In this document: positions 1 through 5,682 of the stretch, one piece after another
How the letters are laid out: every line of letters begins with the position of its first letter
Numbering within the stretch: position 1 is the first letter of the stretch
Source: Candidatus Zixiibacteriota bacterium
Lineage (GTDB): Bacteria; Zixibacteria; MSB-5A5; GN15; PGXB01
Reading direction: 5' to 3'
Assembly: GCA_030591405.1 (NCBI GenBank)
Contig: JAUVBC010000163.1
Coordinates: 1-5,682 of the forward strand
Length of the DNA: 5,682 nucleotides
Position numbers and translations under genes: made by a program
Notes under the pieces: model-generated
The model's database searches: none
The model's input: the letters and a program-made list of their open reading frames with translations, nothing else
What the model was told of the DNA's origin: nothing

Positions 1-2
1 AA

Positions 3-203
3 AATAAAGAAAACCAGATTCCTGATCAATTGGGAATTTCTCCAGAATCAATAATTAACTCCTCGGGCCTAAATGATATCAAAATTATAAATGTAAATAA
101 AAACCTAAATAAATCACAAATTTTGAGCATTGAGATAAATCACAATAGCTCATTTAGTGATGGTACCATTAACTTTCAACGAGGAGGAATCCTAAATGCG
201 TAA
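3..203 (+). CDS. C-terminal end of an unrecognised protein (partial, 5' end outside the window)
   Basis: An open frame enters from the left edge and runs 66 codons to a TAA at 201-203. It has no in-frame stop despite the AT-rich sequence, which favours real coding. The visible tail is polar and rich in Asn, Ile and Ser, with alternating hydrophobic residues suggesting beta strands (for example QILSIEINHN), and it ends NFQRGGILNA. No motif, heme site or membrane segment is visible and I do not recognise a family. The frame overlaps the start of the downstream cytochrome gene by 8 bases, and the cytochrome's ribosome-binding site lies inside its last codons, which suggests translational coupling within one operon. 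The overlap and codon mix argue for a real gene, but without the upstream part this stays tentative. Confidence 0.55.
   Translation, partial: NKENQIPDQLGISPESIINSSGLNDIKIINVNKNLNKSQILSIEINHNSSFSDGTINFQRGGILNA
183..198 (+). promoter_or_regulatory. Strong Shine-Dalgarno site for the cytochrome gene
   Basis: A near-perfect GGAGG core (183-187, within CGAGGAGGAA) sits 8 bases before the ATG at 196. It fixes this start and is much stronger than the ribosome-binding sites of the other genes in the window, in keeping with a highly translated structural protein. Confidence 0.85.
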
Positions 204-1284
204 CCTAACCTTGCTGGTAGCAGGAATTTGTCTCCTGTTTGCTGGTAGCGCGTTTGCGTTCCATGATGCCGGTGTTGCACATTGCAACGGGTGTCATACA
301 ATGCATAACAGCGAAAACGGCGTATTAGTGGATACTGACAGTCCGACAGGTAACCAATGGTTACTTAAAGACGAAACCCCAAGTGACGTTTGTTTGTCTT
401 GTCACGCATCCGGTTTAGGCGCTGTTTTCGGTGCCGATCCGTTGGCCCCGCCACCGGAAAAAGGGAGTGGAAACTTTGTTTTCCTTTTGGAAGACAATCT
501 GTATGACGGCCATGGCGGTGGCGATACTTTGCCGGATGGCTCATGGGTTAATGCAATTCCCGGAGATGCGGCTGGACATAATATTGTTGCCCCATCGCGC
601 GGAGTTGCTGCGGAAGCCACAAACCTAACCGGCGCCGGCCCAGGCGGAACTTTCCCGTCAGGCGACCTCGGTTGTTCAAGCTGCCATGACCCGCATGGTA
701 ACACCAACTTCAGACTGCTTTATGGCGGCACCGTTGCCGATCCGGTCAGTGTTCAGGACGGATTGTACGACTTTACTAATCCGGCTCCTGCTGCTGCTGG
801 TTTGTCAATTTTCTTTGGCAGCGAATCAAATGCCAGTCACACCGCCTATAACAGTGGCATGAGCGGCTGGTGCGCAAACTGCCATGGCGATTTCCATAAT
901 AGCGGAAATCTGGTTCACCCGTCAGGCTCCAGTCTCGGCGGAGACATTGCTTCAGCTTACAATGCCTACAATGGCACCGAAAATATGACCGGTGGCGTCA
1001 TCGCCACTTCTTATCTGGCCGCAGTTCCGTTTGAAGGTGCTGGCGTTACAACAAGTTCAACTGCCGGACCATCGTCCAGCAGTAAAGTCATGTGTTTGAC
1101 CTGCCACCGTGCCCATGCCTCATCGGCACCGAACGCCGGTCGTTGGGATTTCAGCGTAACTTTACTTGAAGAAGACGGTTTGGAATCAGGATCTTATGCT
1201 ATTGCCGATCCATATTCAAGCCCGAATCAGCGCTCACTTTGCAACAAGTGTCACGGTAAAGATGTTGGAGATGCAATCCATTAA
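196..1284 (+). CDS. OmcS-like hexaheme c-type cytochrome, probable filament (nanowire) subunit
   Basis: Predicted exported multiheme cytochrome for extracellular electron transfer. Seen: a signal peptide (residues 1-21, cleavage after AFA) and six CXXCH heme sites starting at Cys30, Cys66, Cys160, Cys226, Cys300 and Cys349. Compared from memory with Geobacter OmcS, it shares the mature start FHxxGVA.C..CHTMHNS, then GHNIVA, CSSCHDPHG, GMS.WCANCH, HNS, HP, CLTCHRAHAS and the ending LCNKCH.KD. Six histidines outside the CXXCH sites match OmcS (37, 128, 167, 234, 241, 307), one distal ligand per heme. His37 is mature residue 16, the same number as the OmcS histidine that ligates a heme in the next subunit of the filament. 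At 362 residues it is shorter than OmcS (about 430), with less sequence between hemes 2 and 3 and between hemes 3 and 4. The strong ribosome site and the terminator just after it suggest high separate output. Homology is confident; filament formation is inferred. Confidence 0.9.
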   Translation: MRNLTLLVAGICLLFAGSAFAFHDAGVAHCNGCHTMHNSENGVLVDTDSPTGNQWLLKDETPSDVCLSCHASGLGAVFGADPLAPPPEKGSGNFVFLLEDNLYDGHGGGDTLPDGSWVNAIPGDAAGHNIVAPSRGVAAEATNLTGAGPGGTFPSGDLGCSSCHDPHGNTNFRLLYGGTVADPVSVQDGLYDFTNPAPAAAGLSIFFGSESNASHTAYNSGMSGWCANCHGDFHNSGNLVHPSGSSLGGDIASAYNAYNGTENMTGGVIATSYLAAVPFEGAGVTTSSTAGPSSSSKVMCLTCHRAHASSAPNAGRWDFSVTLLEEDGLESGSYAIADPYSSPNQRSLCNKCHGKDVGDAIH

Positions 1285-1340
1285 GATTTGATTGGATATT
1301 TCAATTCTTATAAAAAGATATTGAAGATGCAATTAATTAT

Positions 1341-1376
1341 AAAGCGCCCGAACAAAATGTTTGGGCGCTTTCTTTT
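1341..1376 (+). terminator. Rho-independent terminator after the cytochrome gene
   Basis: A 14-bp stem with one G-U pair (1341-1354 with 1358-1371), a three-base AAA loop and a GC-rich AGCGCCC/GGGCGCT middle is followed by a T-rich run (TCTTTT, 1371-1376). It lies 56 bases after the cytochrome stop and 24 bases before the next start. No clear promoter is visible between it and the next gene, so it may act as a partial terminator that sets the ratio of cytochrome to downstream proteins. The rest of the 116-base gap holds nothing else I can support. Confidence 0.9.
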
Positions 1377-1400
1377 AAAGTAGTAACTTGTATAAGAATT

Positions 1401-2816
1401 ATGTTATTCGAATTCAAAAAGAGAATAAAATCGTTAACAATCTGTCTGATTCTGATAGGAATATTTTTATTTTTTACCGCTGATCTGTTTCCCGCCAATT
1501 CTATCGGTAATTCCCCGGAATCACAAATTGTTATCATTTTTGAAATCGGTGCTTCAGGTGGTGAAAAAATTAACCTGAGCATTGATTCATTATTTATTGG
1601 TCGCGATAACGACCGGATTTCATTACTGGAACGCCCCCGAAAACTAAATTCAAAACAGATGGCTGGCGACCAAATTCTGCTGACAGAAAAATTGCTGGCG
1701 CCGGGGAATTATCATGACATAATCATTTACTTTGGAATGGCGGAAATCATTGTTGATGGTGAAATGGCTCAATTGAGAACCAGCCCCGACGGAGTAAAAG
1801 TTGATGTTGAATTAAATATTGAAAGCGGCACCACTCAATCGTTATTTCTGGAATGGCTTCCTCAAAGCACAGCACCGGATGACTTTGCTTATGCAGTCGA
1901 TTTAAAAATCAAGCATCCTGAAATTCCACCTCCCGGCTCACTTTTATTCGTGACAAATGAAAAATCAGATAATATTTCGGTTTTTAATCGCTTTAATAAT
2001 CGTCTTGTTGGTGTAATAAAAACCGGTCGCGGACCGCGAGGGATGGTTTATTCAAAATTTAATCATCAGCTATATGTGGCCAATGCCGCCGATAATACAA
2101 TCATAGTTATCAATGTTCCAACGATGCAGGTAACAAGAACTATTGATTTGAATTATGGTGATGAGCCAAGCCGTTTAGCAATGTCCCCGGATGAACAACA
2201 GCTATATGTCCTGAATTTTGGGTCAAATAGTTTAGTGGTTTATGATTTACCGGCATTTCAGGAGATTGACCGGCAAATTATTGGCCCGGAGCCGGTTGGG
2301 ATGGGGGTTGATCAATCTTTTGTCTATATTAGCAGCCGTCTATCCGATGAAATAACAATCTATGACCCGGTTAATCGAACTCTTTCAATTCCAATGAAAA
2401 TCAACAGCACTCCCGGAGAGATTTATATCTGTGCGGACGAAAATTTAATCTATCTCGCGGCCGATGACTATAGAACTTTGACAATCTTTGATACTCAGAA
2501 TCGTGCTTCATTGGCTTCAATAAATCTCTGTTCGGTAGTGACCGGTCTTGCCTATGGCTCGACTTCTAATTTATTATATGCGGCACTGCGTGACTGTCAG
2601 GAAGTCGATATTATAAAAGTAGAAGAGGAGTTGATTTTTGGCCGTATTGCTCTACCGGGACAGCCTGGCCAAATAACCCTGGAACCGGAAAACCGTCGAC
2701 TCTTTGTCACTTTGGTTGACCAGAATGCAGTAGCTATTATCAATGTTAACAGCCAAAAAATAGTTGATATTATTGACGTAGGTCAAAGCCCTTATATGAT
2801 AACTGTACCATATTGA
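1401..2816 (+). CDS. Exported YVTN-type beta-propeller protein with an N-terminal DUF4382-like domain
   Basis: Predicted secreted or periplasmic protein of unknown exact function. Seen: a basic N-terminus and hydrophobic core (residues 6-32, KKRIK then a run of I/L/F; cleavage likely near FPA at 30-32) with no lipobox. Residues about 42-170 form a beta-rich domain whose order (IVIIFEIG, then LLAPGNYHDIIIYF, then VELNIESGTTQSLFLEW) resembles DUF4382-type domains; this match is tentative. From about 178 to the end there are seven repeats of the type LYVANAADNTIIVIN (starts near 181, 224, 268, 308, 350, 391 and 434), as expected for a seven-bladed YVTN propeller. There is no CXXCH, so it is not a cytochrome. 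The start has no good ribosome site, but no other start gives the signal peptide. From memory, NHL/propeller genes also neighbour omcS in Geobacter, which would fit a role in filament assembly, anchoring or surface contact; this role is inference. Confidence 0.85.
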   Translation: MLFEFKKRIKSLTICLILIGIFLFFTADLFPANSIGNSPESQIVIIFEIGASGGEKINLSIDSLFIGRDNDRISLLERPRKLNSKQMAGDQILLTEKLLAPGNYHDIIIYFGMAEIIVDGEMAQLRTSPDGVKVDVELNIESGTTQSLFLEWLPQSTAPDDFAYAVDLKIKHPEIPPPGSLLFVTNEKSDNISVFNRFNNRLVGVIKTGRGPRGMVYSKFNHQLYVANAADNTIIVINVPTMQVTRTIDLNYGDEPSRLAMSPDEQQLYVLNFGSNSLVVYDLPAFQEIDRQIIGPEPVGMGVDQSFVYISSRLSDEITIYDPVNRTLSIPMKINSTPGEIYICADENLIYLAADDYRTLTIFDTQNRASLASINLCSVVTGLAYGSTSNLLYAALRDCQEVDIIKVEEELIFGRIALPGQPGQITLEPENRRLFVTLVDQNAVAIINVNSQKIVDIIDVGQSPYMITVPY

Positions 2817-2879
2817 TAAAAAGCGATGGATGATGATTTTGAAAAATAGCTGTCGGATATATATGATAAAAGCGCCGAT

Positions 2880-2910
2880 GAGGATTATCTTATCAACGGT
2901 AATAATCCTC
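2880..2910 (+). promoter_or_regulatory. Perfect inverted repeat / stem-loop just upstream of the barrel gene
   Basis: GAGGATTAT (2880-2888) and ATAATCCTC (2902-2910) are exact reverse complements. Inside them TATC (2891-2894) can pair with GGTA (2898-2901) around an AAC loop, giving 13 pairs with a two-base bulge. No T-run follows, so it is not a terminator. It sits 7 bases before the AGGGGAG element and could affect translation or RNA processing, or it could be a by-product of signal-peptide coding sequence. Confidence 0.45.
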
Positions 2911-2917
2911 TTCCTAT

Positions 2918-2924
2918 AGGGGAG
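2918..2924 (+). promoter_or_regulatory. Shine-Dalgarno-like AGGGGAG before the barrel ATG
   Basis: This purine element is the only ribosome-site-like sequence before the ATG at 2938, but the 13-base gap is longer than usual. If it is used, the barrel would be made without a signal peptide, which makes no sense for an outer-membrane protein. It may be chance similarity inside the signal-peptide segment, since it overlaps the TAG codon. Confidence 0.35.
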
Positions 2925-2937
2925 TAATCTTTTTGCA

Positions 2938-4941
2938 ATGCCTGGTAAATTGAGTGGCACTATTCATTTATCATTATCCAATTCCACATCCGATACCCTA
3001 AAAACAAGCTCTCTTACTCAGGACTTTTCTACCAACTGGTCAACTCCATTTGGGCCATATATTACACTGCGGGCTGGTCTTAGATATCATGATCTTGGTA
3101 TTAATCAGGGAATAAATCAAGACTTCTGGCAGCGGCAGGTACAACCGTCGGGTGAATTTGTCTGGAACCACCCCAAATTTGTTTTGAGTTCATCCATTCG
3201 CCGGGTCGAATCATCTAATGATAACGGTTCTATTGATTTACTGCGGGAGAACCTTGGCATAAACTTTAAAAGCAGGTTGGCCGGGTTACCGATATTAAAT
3301 GTTAGATATGAAGGTAACAGCGCCAAAAATAATAACAGCAGATCAATTCGGGATACACGTGATAATCGCTTGCAGGCCGGCTTAAAATATGACTTTAAAA
3401 ATAGTAACTTTCATTACAATTTAACTGCCAGCAATAGCAAAAATATGGCAACCGATTTGAAAGTTGCCGATTTGAACCATATCTTTCGCTGGGGTCATAT
3501 AATCAGGGGCGCCAGTAATAAATTACAAGTAACAACCAGTTATAGTTTCAATCATAGATCCCAAAAAACGGAAAGACCATCAGGGTCGGAGATTTTACAG
3601 CCGATATCATTTTTTCATGCGCTTTACAATTATGACATAACTGCTTTAACCGACCCTTTGAACGTGGTCGGTGGTTTATCTGATGGTAATATTGACATTG
3701 CCGTCCAACCCGAAATTGATATAGGTGGCAACTCGCTTGATCAAAATATTGGAGTAGATTTTGGATATATAAGGGATGTCGAAGGGCTGTATATTTACAC
3801 CGATCGCCAATCCGATTTGAATCTGAATTGGCAAATTTTTATTTCAAATGATAATTTCACATGGGAGCCAATAGAATCGACGCCGTCAATAGTGTATAAT
3901 ATTAATTTCACACGCTATGATATATTTTTTGATCAACAAAATACCAGATATATCAAAGCGGTAAATACGAACTTTAATGATGTTTCAACGGTATTGATAA
4001 CAGAAATTGAAGCTATATCCAGTGTCGAGAATATAGACAATCAAACTCGCAGAATATCCTCACATATTATTGATCTTTCGAGTCGTTATATATTTTCCAA
4101 CAAACTGACTTCCACCTTTGATTTTGCCATGCGAAAAACACCGGTCAGCGATTTCAGCAATAGCCCTGAACAGATCTACTACTCTCTGTCGACAAAACAT
4201 TCTATTAGTGATAACTTGACCCAAAACTTTTCATTTCAGGCCGGATACGACAGATTCTCGCAAATCAGTTCCAAAAACAAAAATGTAAGCGTTTCATATA
4301 ATCTGCTTTTTGATCCGCTTGAAACACTCGATTTTTCTTTGTCCGCCAGCACCAGAACCAGCTATATTAATGAGCTAAAAGATCATGAAAACAACAATTT
4401 ATTATTACATAGCAATGGTTCGTTGTTTGACGGATTAAATCTGGTTGCGGAAATTGGTTATAATAAATATAACCGGTTTGGCGGTTTACCGGGACTCACT
4501 ACCTGGTCTTATCGTATCTCCGGAGATGCCTGGCTCACCCGTTGGCTCAGTTCTACATTTTCGCATCGATATCAGATGACCGAACCGGTGTCAAGTACTG
4601 CTCGTAGAACCAGACGTCAGTACGGTGTTGATTATAATTTAAGATTTACCGGTTCAATCTTTTTGCGGGGGAAATACGCATTAAATAAAGATGAAAATTT
4701 ACGTAACACTCTACAGGAATATAGTATAAGTTGGAATATGAGCAGTCGGTTGACAGGCGGCGCGACTTTTTATAAAAATGACAATAACAAAGGAACCGGA
4801 AGTGATCGTTATACCGCCAGAATTAATTACAAAGTTAGTTCCCGCAGTACAATTTTTGCCAGCTACTCTGATACCGAATTTACACAGGCAGGCAGGCGGA
4901 GAACAAGCAGTTTCCAGGCGGGGCTTAGAACGGGGTTTTAA
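2938..4941 (+). CDS. Large outer-membrane beta-barrel protein with an inserted discoidin (F5/8 type C)-like domain
   Basis: Predicted outer-membrane barrel, possibly the pore or anchor for the cytochrome system. Seen: many amphipathic strands with alternating hydrophobic and polar residues, spaced by Asn/Ser/Asp-rich turns, in residues 5-235 and 370-667, and a C-terminal Phe (FQAGLRTGF) typical of the signal recognised by the barrel assembly machinery. Between about 250 and 362 the pattern changes to a globular domain: VDFGYIRDVEGLYIYT, WQIFISNDNFTWEPI and RYIKAVN ending LITEIEAI, the usual order of conserved stretches in F5/8 type C/discoidin domains. The ATG used here gives no signal peptide; the likely missing one lies directly upstream in frame beyond a TAG at 2917-2919, so the true gene probably starts at 2863 or 2878 (or 2830). 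The downstream lipoprotein starts 3 bases after the stop, showing a tight operon. The barrel call is firm; its cargo is unknown. Confidence 0.85.
   Translation: MPGKLSGTIHLSLSNSTSDTLKTSSLTQDFSTNWSTPFGPYITLRAGLRYHDLGINQGINQDFWQRQVQPSGEFVWNHPKFVLSSSIRRVESSNDNGSIDLLRENLGINFKSRLAGLPILNVRYEGNSAKNNNSRSIRDTRDNRLQAGLKYDFKNSNFHYNLTASNSKNMATDLKVADLNHIFRWGHIIRGASNKLQVTTSYSFNHRSQKTERPSGSEILQPISFFHALYNYDITALTDPLNVVGGLSDGNIDIAVQPEIDIGGNSLDQNIGVDFGYIRDVEGLYIYTDRQSDLNLNWQIFISNDNFTWEPIESTPSIVYNINFTRYDIFFDQQNTRYIKAVNTNFNDVSTVLITEIEAISSVENIDNQTRRISSHIIDLSSRYIFSNKLTSTFDFAMRKTPVSDFSNSPEQIYYSLSTKHSISDNLTQNFSFQAGYDRFSQISSKNKNVSVSYNLLFDPLETLDFSLSASTRTSYINELKDHENNNLLLHSNGSLFDGLNLVAEIGYNKYNRFGGLPGLTTWSYRISGDAWLTRWLSSTFSHRYQMTEPVSSTARRTRRQYGVDYNLRFTGSIFLRGKYALNKDENLRNTLQEYSISWNMSSRLTGGATFYKNDNNKGTGSDRYTARINYKVSSRSTIFASYSDTEFTQAGRRRTSSFQAGLRTGF
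3685..4023 (+). other. Discoidin / galactose-binding-like domain inside the barrel protein
   Basis: This covers residues about 250-362 of the barrel protein. The run from DIAVQPEIDIG through WQIFISNDNFTWEPI and TRYIKAV to ITEIEAI has the conserved order of F5/8 type C beta-sandwich domains (buried Trp, SxDxxxW, RYIK, closing EIE strand). Known members bind sugars or other surface ligands; here it could form a large external or periplasmic loop. The ligand is unknown. Confidence 0.6.
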
Positions 4942-4944
4942 TAT

Positions 4945-5532
4945 ATGAAACGACTAAATCTGATTAAATTGTGGTCAGCGCTGCTTTTGATGATTGTAAT
5001 TACAGGCGTCATTGGATGCGGCGGGATGCGGCCAACGGTGTTTTTGCATGGTGAATATAATTTTGGTTTCCTTGAAAAAGTCGCCGTTATTCCATTTGAT
5101 AATTTATCGAAGGATCAGGGTTCGGGAGCGCGGGCAACCAGAATCTTTATTGCGGAGCTATTATCCTCAGAGACTTTTGATGTTATCGAACCGGGTGAGG
5201 TTAATTATGTTTTGGAAAAACAATCTTTAGTCCGCACCGACGCGTTAACCAAAGAACAGATTATTAAAATCTGTAAAAATCTTGGCGTTCAGGGTCTCTT
5301 TCTGGGGGCGGTAACCGAATCATCTCAGATCCGCAGTGGCAATTCAAACTCCATAACTATGACTATTGTTGCCAGAATGGTTGAGTCTGAAACTGGTGAA
5401 ACGGTTTGGTCGGCCACTCATACGGCCGGAGGTAAGGGATTTTTATCTTCATTATTTGGGGTTGGGAATAAATCGACCAGTGAAGTGATGAGAGATTGCA
5501 TAAAAAAAATATTGGGGACTTTAATTAATTAG
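4945..5532 (+). CDS. Lipoprotein with TolB-N / CsgG-like (GNA1162-like) fold
   Basis: Predicted membrane-anchored periplasmic lipoprotein. Seen: signal peptide MKRLNLIKLW plus a hydrophobic core ending in the lipobox VIGC, with Cys25 as the lipidated residue followed by Gly-Gly, so no Asp at +2 that would hold it in the inner membrane. The mature part has the pattern shared by TolB N-terminal, GNA1162 and CsgG-type proteins: strand VAVIPFDNLS (46-55), helix RATRIFIAELL (63-73), FDVIEPGEVNYVLEKQ (78-93), helix TKEQIIKICKNLGVQGLFLGAV (102-123), strand TMTIVARMVES (139-149) and GETVWSA (151-157). A Gly-rich hydrophobic stretch at 162-175 is of unclear role. At 195 residues it is shorter than CsgG (about 277), and I cannot see clear membrane-hairpin segments, so it is more likely an accessory lipoprotein than a full secretion pore. 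It starts 3 bases after the barrel gene, with a weak GGGG element upstream, and should be cotranscribed with it. Confidence 0.85.
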   Translation: MKRLNLIKLWSALLLMIVITGVIGCGGMRPTVFLHGEYNFGFLEKVAVIPFDNLSKDQGSGARATRIFIAELLSSETFDVIEPGEVNYVLEKQSLVRTDALTKEQIIKICKNLGVQGLFLGAVTESSQIRSGNSNSITMTIVARMVESETGETVWSATHTAGGKGFLSSLFGVGNKSTSEVMRDCIKKILGTLIN

Positions 5533-5537
5533 GTAAT

Positions 5538-5682
5538 ATGACAACTCCATTTAAAATATTATTTCTGTCCGGGATGTTGCTGTTAATGGGGGGATTGAAT
5601 CTATTTGCCGATGAACCACTTGATGCCAACCCAACCTTTGCCAAAGCTACTGATATTATTGCCATCCTGCCGTTTGCCAACT
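5538..5682 (+). CDS. Start of a second exported TolB/CsgG-like protein (partial, 3' end outside the window)
   Basis: The first 48 codons of a gene run off the right edge. Seen: a signal peptide (MTTPFK, a hydrophobic core, cleavage after GGLNLFA at residue 24) with no lipobox cysteine, so probably a soluble periplasmic or outer-membrane protein. The mature part soon reaches ATDIIAILPFAN, which copies the first strand of the preceding lipoprotein (EKVAVIPFDN) and of TolB-N/CsgG-like domains in general. It starts 5 bases after the lipoprotein stop; the only ribosome-site-like sequence is an AGG overlapping that stop, so translation is probably coupled. The fold call rests on about ten residues and is tentative; the exported-protein call is firmer. 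Confidence 0.7.
   Translation, partial: MTTPFKILFLSGMLLLMGGLNLFADEPLDANPTFAKATDIIAILPFAN

Larger units (their letters stand above)
2830..2937 (+). other. Cryptic signal-peptide coding segment of the barrel gene, interrupted by TAG
   Basis: In the same frame as the barrel ORF, upstream ATG codons at 2830, 2833, 2863 and 2878 lead into a textbook signal peptide: MIKAP, MRIILSTVIILFL, then a TAG at 2917-2919, then GSNLFA directly before the annotated Met at 2938. The LFA cleavage site copies the one in the protein starting at 5538 (GGLNLFA). Read through the TAG, the segment from 2863 would give a 25-residue signal peptide on a protein that otherwise lacks one. The TAG may be a nonsense mutation, a base-calling or assembly error, or a recoded codon. 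None of the candidate ATGs has a strong ribosome site. Confidence 0.7.

Noticed and set aside
402..707. A 101-codon open frame on the minus strand inside the cytochrome gene, and a 65-codon plus-strand frame at 431-628.
   Set aside because: Both lie within the heme-bearing coding region, have no ribosome site or recognisable features, and are explained as shadows of the cytochrome frame.
1388..1396. TATAAG in CTTGTATAAG as a -10 promoter element for the propeller gene.
   Set aside because: There is no -35 box at a suitable distance, and transcription would start at about the ATG itself.
1337..1582. Minus-strand open frame across the terminator and the start of the propeller gene.
   Set aside because: It runs through the terminator hairpin and the signal-peptide coding sequence of a convincing plus-strand gene, and its product resembles nothing.
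2905..2940. A frameshift at the GGGG run as the cause of the broken barrel signal peptide.
   Set aside because: The hydrophobic core and the GSNLFA tail are already in the same frame as the barrel on both sides of the TAG, so only a substitution at that codon is needed. The other two frames give a stop or no cleavage site.
2652..2960. Minus-strand open frame across the gap before the barrel gene.
   Set aside because: Its sequence is the reverse of propeller blades and of the signal-peptide segment; it has no ribosome site, and the plus-strand reading explains the region better.
3117..3326. Minus-strand open frame inside the barrel gene.
   Set aside because: It is short and wholly inside an amphipathic-strand coding region, with no start signals.
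5012..5230. Alternative plus-strand frame inside the lipoprotein gene.
   Set aside because: The lipoprotein frame has a lipobox and a known fold pattern; this one has neither and is a shadow.
1..5682. CRISPR arrays, tRNA or rRNA genes, insertion sequences or attachment sites.
   Set aside because: I saw no regularly spaced repeats, cloverleaf sequences, transposase motifs or terminal inverted repeats on either strand.

Overview
The window reads left to right as one same-strand block and looks like part of an extracellular electron-transfer locus of a Gram-negative (two-membrane) bacterium. Its centre of interest is a six-heme c-type cytochrome (196-1284) that closely resembles OmcS, the Geobacter protein that polymerises into micrometre-long conductive filaments. 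Both the heme-motif order and the histidines used as distal ligands can be matched to OmcS as I remember it. The DNA is moderately AT-rich, Shine-Dalgarno sites are mostly weak, and the envelope proteins look like those of uncultured FCB-type or Zixibacteria-like lineages. The taxonomic guess is weak, and nothing in the window fixes the species.

Layout: (1) 3-203 is the 3' end of an unrecognised protein whose stop codon overlaps the cytochrome start. (2) 196-1284 is the OmcS-like cytochrome, followed by a strong intrinsic terminator at 1341-1376. (3) 1401-2816 is an exported protein with an N-terminal beta-sandwich-like domain and a seven-repeat YVTN-type beta-propeller. (4) 2938-4941 is a large outer-membrane beta-barrel with a discoidin (F5/8 type C)-like domain in its middle. 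Its apparent ATG gives no signal peptide, but a good one lies directly upstream in the same frame, broken by a single TAG codon at 2917-2919. (5) 4945-5532 is a lipoprotein with a TolB-N/CsgG-like fold. (6) From 5538 to the window edge begins a second exported protein that opens with a similar strand motif.

How the parts may work together (inference): the cytochrome would be exported and heme-loaded in the periplasm, then cross the outer membrane and polymerise. The propeller, the barrel and the CsgG/TolB-like lipoprotein pair are the expected kinds of parts for an outer-membrane export, anchoring or assembly station for such a filament. The terminator after the cytochrome gene would allow much cytochrome and little machinery from one transcript by partial read-through.

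The observations most worth following are the conserved inter-subunit heme ligand in the cytochrome, the amber codon inside the barrel's signal peptide, and the co-location of a nanowire-type cytochrome with a barrel, a propeller and CsgG-like lipoproteins.
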